Source: Hippopus hippopus (lineage: Eukaryota; Mollusca; Bivalvia; Cardiida; Cardiidae). From it: DNA of 64,000 nt. The stretch is taken from NCBI GenBank assembly GCA_946811185.2, contig OX328109.1, positions 14,420,255 to 14,484,254 of the forward strand, written 5' to 3'. The translations under genes were made by a program, and so were the position numbers. Shown in pieces: positions 32,461 through 39,920 of this stretch. Under the pieces are notes generated by a model, which worked only from the letters and a program-made list of their open reading frames with translations, did not search any database and was not told the origin of the DNA. The number at the start of each line of letters is the position of its first letter. Position 1 is the first letter of the stretch.

Positions 32461-32744
32461 GTATTTTATCGTTTTGTTTTTACCGCTTGTATTCTACTGA
32501 CTTCCATAAAACAAAAGATAAAGTGACGGGATTGCCATCGCTACAAGCCACGTCCAGTCATCACAATTTCCATATTTCTTGCTGTTTAGTGATAGATGTT
32601 TAGTTTATCAAGTACAAAATCAAACTTGTCAATTCACATGTTATGTTTTGTGTGGATTTTAACACGTTTATTCTCCGCGGATATGTTCTTCTGTACCCAG
32701 ATAGACAATTTGTGGGATTATTGGAGTAAAAGGAGAAAATGCTC

Positions 32745-33110
32745 GCTTAAAGGCCCAACAGTGGCAAAAAAAATGTAGGTCTTAAAATGTATTGAATTTC
32801 AAATTATGCCTTTTAAAAGTATGGAATTATATTGTGAAGATGACAATCTGTTGTTGTGTGGTCAGTCCGAGTGTTAGGCACTAACAGAAAAATGAGTTTT
32901 AAAATCAGGCCAAAAGTAAATAAAAGATAGAGTGACCTGGCAAGTTTTAACCTAGTTTTGAAATTAATTACTCTGCCAGCCACTAACACTTGGACCGACT
33001 TTAAAAAAAAAACAGATCGTCATCTTCACAATAATTTCCATGCTTTTTTGATTGGTATGATTTATATCGAAATGCATTTTTACACCGGCTTTGTTTAAGA
33101 AGGAAATGCC
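32745..33110 (+). mobile_element. Family G element, copy 5
   Basis: TTAAAGGCCCAACAG start; both inverted arms present; the right end lacks the terminal GGCCTTT. Confidence 0.75.
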
Positions 33111-33282
33111 CATTAACAAAGTTTTTCAAAGTGTAAAGCATTTGATGTTGATTTTCCAGTTTACAAAGATATTTTCAAACTTGTCCACGATAAATTTGTG
33201 AGGGGGAGGGGCGAAGCAGTCGTCATGAATTCGAAAGTACTTTACAAACACAACGTATTATTATACATAATAATTTAGTCAT

Positions 33283-33530
33283 GCTCTGGCAAAATGGGGT
33301 TTTATGCAGTTCCTTGATACGTTATACCAAGCAAGTCGTCACATGGTTATAGATCCATAAAATCCATTGGGTCCAACAATCGACTGATCTAGGAGGTAGA
33401 ATGGTCCTTTGCACTATGCAGAAAATTTACAATTAGCAAAAAGTTTCGACTCATGACAGCCTTCGCGGACTGTGAGCAGTCCGCACAGGCTGACATGAGT
33501 CGAAACTTTTTGCAGATGCATCAGAGATAC
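33283..33530 (+). mobile_element. Family D element, copy 6
   Basis: GTCATGCTCTGGCAAAATGG start; hairpin TCATGACAGCC...GGCTGACATGAGTCG with a duplicated centre. Confidence 0.75.
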
Positions 33531-33900
33531 ATCTATACTCGTTTTCAGCCATTTTTCAGCCAGTTCTTAACCCATTTCATCTTTATCTTATGAAACTATA
33601 ATCATTCTTGTATCTTTATGCCAAATTGTTGCCCCTGTCGGTTGCAAGGTTGCACTGATTATGTTGGATATAAAATGCATTTCATTTTCTGGAGGACTGC
33701 AAAGAAATCACTGTTGTCGTTTCCGGTTTTAAATAAGGACAAATCCATCGAGTTTCTCTATCCCTTACACCATACATATTGGTAATTTATCTATGTTTAC
33801 ACAGCTGACTTAATTCTTAGCCATTCTATCAAGTTTTAAGAGCGTTTTTATCTCTTCGGCTGTAAGAATGTATCTCTTAGAAGGAAATGCTCATTTACGA
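33525..33900 (+). mobile_element. Family R element, copy 4
   Basis: Forward copy adjoining family D (TGCATCAGAGATACATCTAT ... GTAAGAATGTATCTCTTAG). Confidence 0.75.
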
Positions 33901-33929
33901 TCCTTTCACGAAAATGTTTTCATATTGTA

Positions 33930-34088
33930 CACCGCTTGATGTTGACTCTGCATAAATCTTCCGCTAGGTGGCATTTTTCAATTACTCATCTATCTGAATT
34001 TGGCATTCTGGGTACAGAACCGGACTACTTTTCAAAACGACAACCGTTGCTTTGAATTTTAAAATAAAATAAACGTTTACTCAATAAA
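33930..34088 (+). repeat. Family T repeat, left part (Polinton target)
   Basis: Matches, inverted, the uninterrupted copy at 50265-50630 (CCGCTAGGTGGCATTT, ATTCTGGGTACAGAACCGGA, AAAACGACAACCGTT, TAAACGTTTACTC). It stops exactly at the Polinton boundary; the remainder resumes at 47615. Confidence 0.9.
34083..34088 (+). repeat. Left target-site duplication AATAAA
   Basis: Identical to 47615-47620. Six-base duplications are the Polinton norm. Confidence 0.9.
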
Positions 34089-34103
34089 AGTAGTATAGGG
34101 AGG

Positions 34104-34144
34104 CTCTTTGTACATCAGACAGGCCTGGTCTGATGTACAAAGAG
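34104..34144. repeat. Tip hairpin of the left TIR
   Basis: Perfect inverted repeat CTCTTTGTACATCAGAC / GTCTGATGTACAAAGAG around AGGCCTG. The same hairpin is at the right tip (47559-47599). Confidence 0.95.
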
Positions 34145-34160
34145 ACGTCCCTGTAGTCCC

Positions 34161-34250
34161 TACGTTGCCTACCCTGCAGAGAGTTTGTCCCCAGTTTACC
34201 TACCCTGAAAGAATTTACATTTTTTATAATACCCAGTTTGCCTACCCTGA
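34161..34250 (+). repeat. Three-copy CCTACCCTG motif near the tip
   Basis: TTGCCTACCCTG, TTACCTACCCTG and TTGCCTACCCTG lie about 40 bases apart, mirrored in the right TIR (47450-47545). Possible integrase-recognition or end-structure motif; function is a guess. Confidence 0.8.
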
Positions 34251-34344
34251 GGGGGAATTTATCTGCAAATAAAGGGAAAGTAAAGGGTAAGTGACGGCCA
34301 AAAATGACACATTTTCGAGGGCTCTATAAGGATCTGACAGGTCT

Positions 34345-34870
34345 GGTCACTGAGTTGGACTTAGTTTTTTTTTTACCCATATGCTATTAGGATTGCTTTA
34401 TTGTTTACTTCTATCCACTACTTGGCCTTTACGTGGTTTCTCTCTAAAAGCCTGATCACTGAGTTGGACTTAGTTTTTTCACCCTATGGATGATTTCTCT
34501 CTCTAAAAGCCTGAACACTGAGTTGAACTTAGTTTTTTCACCTATGAATGATTTTTCTCTCTCTCTCTAAAAGCCTGAGCATTGAGTTGGACTTAGTTTT
34601 TTCTGCATCTATGGATGATTTTTCTCTCTAAAAGCCTGAGCACTGAGTTGGACTTAGACTTTTTTCTGAGTTTTTTACTCTTTGGATGATGATATCTCTA
34701 AAAGCCTGAACACTGAGTTGAACTTAGTTTTTTCTGCATCTATGAATGATTTTTTCTCTCTAAAAGCCTGATCACTGAGTTGGACTTAGTTTTTTCACCT
34801 TATGGATGATTTTTCTCTCTAAAAGCCTGAGCACTGAGTTGGACTTAGACTTTTTTCTGAGTTTTTTTTA
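34345..34870 (+). repeat. ~60-bp tandem array in the left TIR, 8 units
   Basis: Each unit carries CACTGAGTTGGACTTAG, TTTTTTC, ATGGATGATTTTTCTCTC and TAAAAGCCTGA. Units begin near 34353, 34459, 34517, 34578, 34641, 34713, 34772 and 34834. The right TIR has about 12 units of the same repeat. Confidence 0.9.
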
Positions 34871-34989
34871 CTCTCTGGAGTGTGGCTCTTTGGAGTGTAA
34901 CTCTTTGGAGTGTAACTCTTCTAAAAGAAAGAAGTTTGACAATTTGAAGAAATGACAATTTGAAGATAGAACTTTCGTGGTAAATGGTT

Positions 34990-35053
34990 AGTCCTGAAAA
35001 GGACTGTTGGGTTAGCTCTGAAAAGAACTGTTGGGTTAGCCCTGAAAAGGGCT
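34990..35053. repeat. Three short stem-loops behind the left TIR gene
   Basis: AGTCCTGAAAAGGACT, AGCTCTGAAAAGAACT and AGCCCTGAAAAGGGCT at 24-base spacing. Each is a 5-bp stem on the same 6-base loop, with compensating changes in two of the three stems. They lie just downstream of the stop of the TIR gene; a 3'-end RNA structure is possible. A fourth copy is at 36807-36822. Confidence 0.7.
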
Positions 35054-35106
35054 GTTTTGTTTTGGAGGCTGTGTTTTTTCGTCTCACGTTGTTTTTTTTT
35101 CCACTT

Positions 35107-35412
35107 CTAATGACAGCATCCGAAATTCGCTTGGCAAATGGGGCATGCTTCAACTCTTTTTCTGATTACCATTGCTCCATTACCGAAAGTAATCTTCCTC
35201 CCAAATTCGATATCAACCAAAATGACATCCGGTGTTGTCTTTAAAAATAGTTGAACTAATCTTTCGCCGAGATCTTTGTATGGCTGTGTTATACGTTGTA
35301 GTTGGTTTTGTTCCTCCTCTCCTACGAAATGAGTGTTTAGTTGCAATAACTGCTGACCAGCATTCAAATAGTCTTGGAGAGCCTCACGTAGTTGATGATT
35401 TATCTCCTCCAT
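35107..35412 (-). CDS. TIR-embedded 101-aa Cys-motif protein, left copy
   Basis: The frame starts at an ATG inside a 19-base repeat unit (CAATATGGAGGAG) and ends in EACPICQANFGCCH. The N-terminal 60 residues are rich in Glu/Gln/Leu and look helical (EALQDYLNAGQQLLQL). The C-terminus has a CPxC...CC cluster that could bind metal. The whole gene lies in the TIR, so the element carries two copies; this one differs from the right copy (46050-46355) at only three residues. A TATA box lies 110 bases upstream. No known family recognised; not part of the classical Polinton core set. Retention of both frames suggests a useful product or recent homogenisation of the TIRs. Confidence 0.75.
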   Translation of the reverse strand: MEEINHQLREALQDYLNAGQQLLQLNTHFVGEEEQNQLQRITQPYKDLGERLVQLFLKTTPDVILVDIEFGRKITFGNGAMVIRKRVEACPICQANFGCCH

Positions 35413-35467
35413 ATTGATACTGCTTCCGAATATTGATACTGCTTCCGAATATTGATACCGCTTTCCA
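35411..35467 (-). promoter_or_regulatory. Triple 19-bp repeat in the 5' leader (left)
   Basis: AATATTGATACTGCTTCCG is present three times (the last altered), directly before and overlapping the start codon of the left TIR gene. Confidence 0.8.
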
Positions 35468-35521
35468 AGTGATCGTTAGCTGAGAGTCGAAAAATGATGA
35501 ATGTATGAAAATATTGCTGGG

Positions 35522-35528
35522 TTTTATA
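35522..35528 (-). promoter_or_regulatory. TATA box of the left TIR gene
   Basis: CGTATAAAACCC on the minus strand, 110 bases before the ATG. The identical motif sits at the same distance before the right copy. Confidence 0.7.
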
Positions 35529-35682
35529 CGTTTAAGGAGGATTGAAATTTTTTAAAGAGCTCGGACCTGGCAGAAAGCACATAATTTTTTCCCATGCTAC
35601 GTTTCATGCTAATATAGCAAAAAATTAGACAGAACAAGTCTTGGGGAAAAACAGAATAAAGAGCTCTATTGTTTTTGAACTT

Positions 35683-35770
35683 TTATTTATTGAACAGAAC
35701 TGAACAATGAACATATTTACAATGAACATATTTTACAATGACCTGTAAAAAAGACAAAAAATGAAATATT
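35683..35770 (-). terminator. 3' UTR / polyadenylation region of the minus-strand gene block
   Basis: On the minus strand TGTTCAATAAATAAAAG contains AATAAA signals about 110 bases past the protease stop. The motif TATTGAACAGAACTGAACAATGA (plus strand, here split as TATTGAACAGAAC and TGAACAATGA) recurs almost exactly at 44189-44211 behind the polymerase remnant, so the two gene blocks share a 3' end element. Confidence 0.6.
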
Positions 35771-35806
35771 CACAATAAATTGATAGCAAAAAAAGAAGAT
35801 CATTTT

Positions 35807-36310
35807 TCACTGTTTGTGGGTTTGAGTCTCTGAAATTTTCTTGTATAGAATTCCGTAGTGTTGATTAAACCACAATGATACATCTCGATCGTTTCGATGG
35901 TGTTTCGTTGAGAGGAATTTCTGTTGAAGATATTTCTGTATATTGTATCCTCTAGCAGCAGCATCCAATACAAAGATACAGTAAAGGCCGCAAACTTTAC
36001 CCTGTAGACTCTGAAGAGTTTGTCGATTGTATCTCCACGTTGAAGAATGATTGTCTAAAAAGTTAATGATTTCTGGCTCAAATGGTGGTAGTCCATACGA
36101 ATCAAAGTATAGCATATTGTCATTATTGTTGAATATCACTGCCACCCAGTGTTCTCCTGGTTTATTTGATCTCTCTGTATTCACAATGTAAGCTTTCACA
36201 TGTTCGGGTTTCTGTCGAGGCAACTGATCTTTTGCACAGACTTTCGCCTGTAGATTTTTTATCCAGGTTCCGTGATCTAATATGTATTGAATTTCATAAG
36301 TATACATCAC
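35807..36310 (-). CDS. Adenain-like cysteine protease (capsid maturation)
   Basis: 167 aa, intact. Matches the Polinton/adenovirus C5-type protease fold: His54 in GEHWVAVIF, Asp70 in YFDSYGLPP, Gln100 and nucleophile Cys107 in KVCGLYCIF, in the order His-Asp-Gln-Cys of Ulp1/adenain enzymes. Such proteases cleave capsid and core precursors during virion assembly. Last gene of the minus-strand block before the left TIR. Length is typical. Not obviously damaged. Confidence 0.92.
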   Translation of the reverse strand: MMYTYEIQYILDHGTWIKNLQAKVCAKDQLPRQKPEHVKAYIVNTERSNKPGEHWVAVIFNNNDNMLYFDSYGLPPFEPEIINFLDNHSSTWRYNRQTLQSLQGKVCGLYCIFVLDAAARGYNIQKYLQQKFLSTKHHRNDRDVSLWFNQHYGILYKKISETQTHKQ

Positions 36311-36318
36311 GTTTTTTC

Positions 36319-36783
36319 TTAGTCACTTTCTTCCCAGGATTGTTTTACTTTGTTACACCAGTTATGTAACCAAGACGAATCCACAAATTCAGATAAAATG
36401 TTTTGTTTTATATCCTTCCACAATCTGTAGGTTTCCACATAGTCACTGTCCTCGAGTTTCATTTCCATTAATTCAGGATACCATTTTTCCATGATTTTGT
36501 ATGGATTTAATTCCATCATAGCTTTTTCTATGAACATATCCGTATGTTCTTGTCTGTTCTTAAATAAACACAGGTCGTGCTGTATTTGACTGGGGTGGTC
36601 CACTTGACATCCGTAACACTGGTTGCGAACTTCACTGGCAATAAGATTTTGTAATTCTTCAATCATATGTTTTTCGAAGCTATTGTGAATGTCATTTCTC
36701 CGAGTAGAGATGCACTTTGAAGTAGAATATTTCACTTTTTCTGCTTCTTCTCTCAGTGATATAGCAAATCTGAGTCCCAGCAT
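36319..36783 (-). CDS. Conserved Polinton Cys/His protein, unknown function
   Basis: 154 aa, open. The central motif CYGCQVDHPSQIQHDLC (about residues 56-72) has two Cys, two His and a further Cys, spaced as a compact metal site. I recognise this CxGCQxDHPSQxxHxxC signature from many Polinton-type elements, where it has no assigned role. The rest is acidic and helical with many Trp near the C-terminus (WLHNWCNKVKQSWEE). It lies 8 bases upstream of the protease start, consistent with co-transcription. It could be a minor virion or regulatory protein. Confidence 0.7.
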   Translation of the reverse strand: MLGLRFAISLREEAEKVKYSTSKCISTRRNDIHNSFEKHMIEELQNLIASEVRNQCYGCQVDHPSQIQHDLCLFKNRQEHTDMFIEKAMMELNPYKIMEKWYPELMEMKLEDSDYVETYRLWKDIKQNILSEFVDSSWLHNWCNKVKQSWEESD

Positions 36784-36806
36784 CGTTTTTTCTATATATA
36801 CTCTTT

Positions 36807-36822
36807 AGTCCTGAAAAGGACT
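36807..36822. repeat. Fourth copy of the TGAAAA stem-loop
   Basis: AGTCCTGAAAAGGACT, identical to the loop at 34990-35005 but located in the spacer between the capsid gene end and the Cys/His gene. Confidence 0.75.
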
Positions 36823-36851
36823 GTTTTTTCTGATGTGATTTTTTTCCGAAG

Positions 36852-38165
36852 TTAGTAATCTGTGATGATTTCTCTCAAACTGTTGATCTCGATCTGATTG
36901 TCAAATTCAGCAAAAACAATAACGTTGACCACTGCTGCCAAGGCTTGGGCGAATTGAAGCTCAATTCGAAGACTTCCAGTTTTTATAGGGTGAAGTTGAC
37001 CTTCTTCACTGCCTTGATCAGCTGTCAAATCGTACCCCCACAAACAGTATCCACCAGCATAATCTTCTTTGGCAATATCAAATGATTTATTGAGTCCAAA
37101 GGCTGAGACAGCCTGATACATTGACAAATATGATTTCAAATACAAGCCATTTTCAAAGTCAGGCTCAAAGGGTCTGTTATGAATACTGTGACCATTACAT
37201 GATACATCTATTTTTGACAGATTGAAATGTTGAAAGAAAAATGGATTGGTATCATAACCTCCATTATAACTAGCATTTGTTACCACTGCAATGAAAACAC
37301 GTTTCGGAAGCTGTCCTTGAAACAAATGATCTTCAACTTAAGACTGAAGTCCATTACCAATGGTAAAAGTCTTTACTTCTACTCTCCGGATAGGAATTTT
37401 CATGTTTTGCTGAGAAATAATTTGATTTAGATCATTCGCAATAACAGGCAACAATTCGACACTTCGCATATGTAGACTGACAGATTCCAATACAATTTTT
37501 GCAGCTGGTGCACCAGTACCTCCCGTAAGACAAAAGTTTGGTGAAGCTCTGTTTAATCTAAGTCTGATTTCAATACCGTTAGGTAAATATTTTTCTTGCT
37601 GAAATAGATCAAGATGCAATCGTCCGAAAAGCTCTGCAGTTCTGCTTAGTGTAATTACACCGATTCTTCCTCGTAATCCTTCATTATTCCCATCATGGTT
37701 GAGTGCTCCGAATTGCCCACTGGTGTCTTCGATCCAAAGTACACCACCTTTCAAAAACGTAGTCTTGCAGTCGGCATTATATGACAGAAGATTTTCGATA
37801 TATGCTCTGTATGGATAGGTGTCTGAATTACTGTTGATTAGTTTATTATTTAGATACAAATCGATACTGCTAAACATACTGTGCATGAAATTGTTTACAG
37901 GGGCTACATTTGAGCCGGCATCTAAATTGCTGCCATCTGCTTTAACGATTTTGAATTTGATATACAAATACGATTGTGATAAATCTGTCCAATGTTCGGT
38001 TTGAGGTGGTATGATGAATTCTATCGGTGAATTGTTTGTCAAAGATGATATTGGAAAATGTTCAACCCATTGACTTTCTTGCATCGTTGTCAATGTGGGT
38101 GGTACAGAAAGAACATCGAGTTCTGATTTACTGCATTCGCAAGATCCGCTTTGCATCATTTTCAA
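36852..38165 (-). pseudogene. Major capsid protein (double jelly-roll) with one in-frame stop
   Basis: A 437-codon reading frame interrupted only by TAA at 37338-37340 (codon 276). Before the stop: an N-terminal Cys-rich segment (SGSCECSKSELD), then the first jelly-roll with EFIIPPQTEHWTDLSQSYLY and NNFMHSMFSSIDLYLNNK. After it: QLPKRVFIAVV, NASYNGGYDTNPFFFQHFNL and the C-terminal strand set ending EINSLREIITDY. This is the hexon-like capsid protein of Polintons and adintoviruses, which builds the icosahedral shell. The two parts are in the same frame with no missing sequence, so a single base substitution is the simplest cause. Without read-through, no complete capsomer can form. Upstream is an A-rich repeat (38166-38215). 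Confidence 0.9.
37338..37340 (-). other. In-frame TAA within the capsid gene
   Basis: The context on the minus strand is CTTCAGTCTTAAGTTGAAG. The codon phase before and after is identical (38165 to 36852 is a multiple of three), so this is a nonsense change rather than an indel. Confidence 0.95.
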
Positions 38166-38212
38166 AAAAAGATTTTTTCAAAAAAGATTTTTTCAAAAGA
38201 TTTTTTCTCTCA
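38166..38212 (-). promoter_or_regulatory. A-rich tandem motif before the capsid start
   Basis: Three or four AAAAAATCTTTT units, separated by TTGA, end directly at the capsid ATG region. A related motif precedes the membrane-protein gene (39853-39920). Could be a late-promoter element, or simple-sequence expansion in a short intergenic gap. Confidence 0.45.
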
Positions 38213-38590
38213 ATCAAATATATCAAGAGGTCTCGGTCTAGTGTAATGCTTTCTTTGTCTTTTATTAATAATCTTACCCCTGTGAGATCGAGAAGATAAA
38301 TGACTTGTCTTTTGTGATTTTCGTTTATTTATCCCAGGTATTAACTGTTGCGCTAAATTATGAACATATTGTTTTCCCCGCGAGACTGCAACTTTTTTGG
38401 GGTTTTTACCACGTAAAAGGATATCTTCTGCTGCACGTATTCCTTGTTTGATTCCTTCTTTTTTTATAGCATTAAAACCAGATTTGACCAAGGGTTTAAG
38501 CAATGGTGTCACTGTTTTAAGTGCTGATCTAAATAGGGAACCTAATCCATACCCATACTGATGTTTTACGCCACGATAAACTGGCAGCAT
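38210..38590 (-). CDS. Small basic Polinton protein (YRG/GLGSLF type)
   Basis: 126 aa, open. The N-terminus VYRGVKHQYGYGLGSLFRSA is a signature I associate with Polinton/adintovirus elements, followed by an amphipathic helix (VTPLLKPLVKSGFNAIKK). The C-terminal third is strongly basic (KRKSQ, RSHRGK, NKRQRKH), suggesting DNA or capsid-interior binding. It lies between the penton and major capsid genes. Proposed analogues in the literature are adenovirus core/cement proteins (pX or pVI-like); that assignment here is by motif memory only. Confidence 0.7.
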   Translation of the reverse strand: MLPVYRGVKHQYGYGLGSLFRSALKTVTPLLKPLVKSGFNAIKKEGIKQGIRAAEDILLRGKNPKKVAVSRGKQYVHNLAQQLIPGINKRKSQKTSHLSSRSHRGKIINKRQRKHYTRPRPLDIFD

Positions 38591-38637
38591 TTTTTGTCAA
38601 TGTATCAGTTTAATTATTTCAAAATATCAAATATTTT

Positions 38638-39534
38638 TTATTTTTTCTGTCTGAAATGTAACTTGACGATTGTCTTACCAGTAATGAAATGAAACGATAT
38701 GCCAGAATCCCCTGTTATTTGAATGTGAATAGTATCGAAATCAGATTTCGAAACGGGGATATAATGCGGTAATGTAATATCATGGTTGATATGTTGGGTT
38801 TCATAATTATTTTCAACTGATTCGGTTGGTTTGAACGGTAAAACACGAAGTATGGGAGCAAATGTATCACCCACTATAGTGTGTGCGGCAATATCTGAAT
38901 AAACAAACAGATGGTTGTAGCCAGCATCGAATTTAGGACTGTATTTAAATGCATTTAAAAATCTTCTACCCGGATAAATCGCCTCGTTTTGAAATTCTGG
39001 CGATCCTCCCAGTTTTAAAAACAGCGATGAGTGGAATTTGATTCCGGTTTTTGTAATATTTCTGATTGCAAGTTTCGGACGTTTGGATGAGGTTGAATAG
39101 CTAATAGACAGTAGCATTGAATTCTTTTGAAGGATACCCGATAGGTTATTTTGAACCAAATCATCGATCACCTCTATAATATGCTTTGGTGAAGTGTAAC
39201 TACCCGGTGGAAAGGTAAATAGAATTGACCATTTTTCTGCTCTACCTTTATCGTCTCGCCTTAATACAGATATCTCCATATTATCTCTTTTTTTATCTAC
39301 CGCTGCTACTGCATTGTATAAACCGTTATCTGCAGTTATAATTTCGAACTTTGCTTCTTGTTCACTTACGTTTAAAAACTGAGAGGGGGTAATAAGTTGA
39401 ACTAATGCAACTTCCCAATTTTCCCTATCAATATGAACTGTCTTTGGTAAATGAACTTTAAAACAGCACTGTGTGTTGTTCGGATAAAGGTTTATGGAAC
39501 TATCGCTAGGTAGAGTAACATAAAACGAATTCAT
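38638..39534 (-). CDS. Minor capsid / penton-like protein (single jelly-roll)
   Basis: 298 aa, open. N-terminus MNSFYVTLPSDSSINLYP, then PNNTQCCFKVHLP and WEVALVQLITPSQFLNV, are typical of the Polinton penton homologue that caps five-fold vertices of the virion. The C-terminal half alternates short hydrophobic strands (HLFVYSDIAAHTIVGD, DTIHIQITGDSGISFHF) as in a jelly-roll. Start ATG follows a T/A-rich spacer. Next to the capsid gene, as expected. No internal damage seen. Confidence 0.85.
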   Translation of the reverse strand: MNSFYVTLPSDSSINLYPNNTQCCFKVHLPKTVHIDRENWEVALVQLITPSQFLNVSEQEAKFEIITADNGLYNAVAAVDKKRDNMEISVLRRDDKGRAEKWSILFTFPPGSYTSPKHIIEVIDDLVQNNLSGILQKNSMLLSISYSTSSKRPKLAIRNITKTGIKFHSSLFLKLGGSPEFQNEAIYPGRRFLNAFKYSPKFDAGYNHLFVYSDIAAHTIVGDTFAPILRVLPFKPTESVENNYETQHINHDITLPHYIPVSKSDFDTIHIQITGDSGISFHFITGKTIVKLHFRQKK

Positions 39535-39546
39535 TTTTTTAATATT

Positions 39547-39852
39547 TTATTTTTTACTGTCAATGAAATCAAGTCCTGGTTGTTTTTGTTCTGTCTTTGT
39601 GAATTTTAACCCCGGAGATGGGAGAATATATCCGAGGGAACTACTTAACAGTATCAACCACAATTCACGATCCTGACTTTGAATACTTAAATGTACTATG
39701 GAGGTTGCAATAATTGGGTAAATGACTATTATCTGTGAAATATATGTAAACTGATTCTTTGGAACACGATTTCCACAGCAGCTGTAATTTCTAGTACCAA
39801 CACTATCGACACTTTCTGTCGCGCACTCAATGTTTGACTGTGAATTCATCAT
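39547..39852 (-). CDS. Small two-helix membrane protein, conserved in Polintons
   Basis: 101 aa. Two hydrophobic segments (about residues 38-56, ISQIIVIYPIIATSIVHL, and about 66-79, LWLILLSSSLGYIL) separated by a short polar loop; the C-terminal tail is PSPGLKF... A similar two-segment protein ending in a GYxLPxPxLK-type motif occurs in many related elements, function unknown (membrane or envelope association is possible). It lies 12 bases upstream of the penton gene. Confidence 0.65.
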   Translation of the reverse strand: MMNSQSNIECATESVDSVGTRNYSCCGNRVPKNQFTYISQIIVIYPIIATSIVHLSIQSQDRELWLILLSSSLGYILPSPGLKFTKTEQKQPGLDFIDSKK

Positions 39853-39920
39853 AATTGTACTGTCTTTTATAAGATTTTTTTATTATAAGATTTTTTATCT
39901 ATAAGATTTTTTATCTATAA
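39853..39920 (-). promoter_or_regulatory. Repeated AAAAAATCTTATA units before the membrane-protein gene
   Basis: Four units of ATAAAAAATCTTATAG-like sequence overlap the 3' end of the integrase frame and end shortly before the ATG at 39852. Similar to the motif before the capsid gene. Confidence 0.45.

Larger units (their letters stand above)
34089..35590 (+). repeat. Left terminal inverted repeat (~1.50 kb)
   Basis: Order from the tip: AGTAGTATAGGG, a 41-bp hairpin, three CCTACCCTG repeats, an ~60-bp tandem array (8 units), three short stem-loops, the 101-aa gene, a 19-bp triple repeat and a TATA box. It matches the right TIR in reverse to about AGGTCCGAGCTCTTT (inner limit near 35590). Confidence 0.9.

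Noticed and set aside
34845..35153. 102-codon minus-strand frame overlapping the end of the left TIR gene (and its right-TIR twin at 46316-46616)
   Set aside because: Made of stem-loop and tandem-repeat sequence (SGLTQQFFSELTQQ); frame choice differs between the two TIRs and it overlaps the better-supported 101-aa gene.
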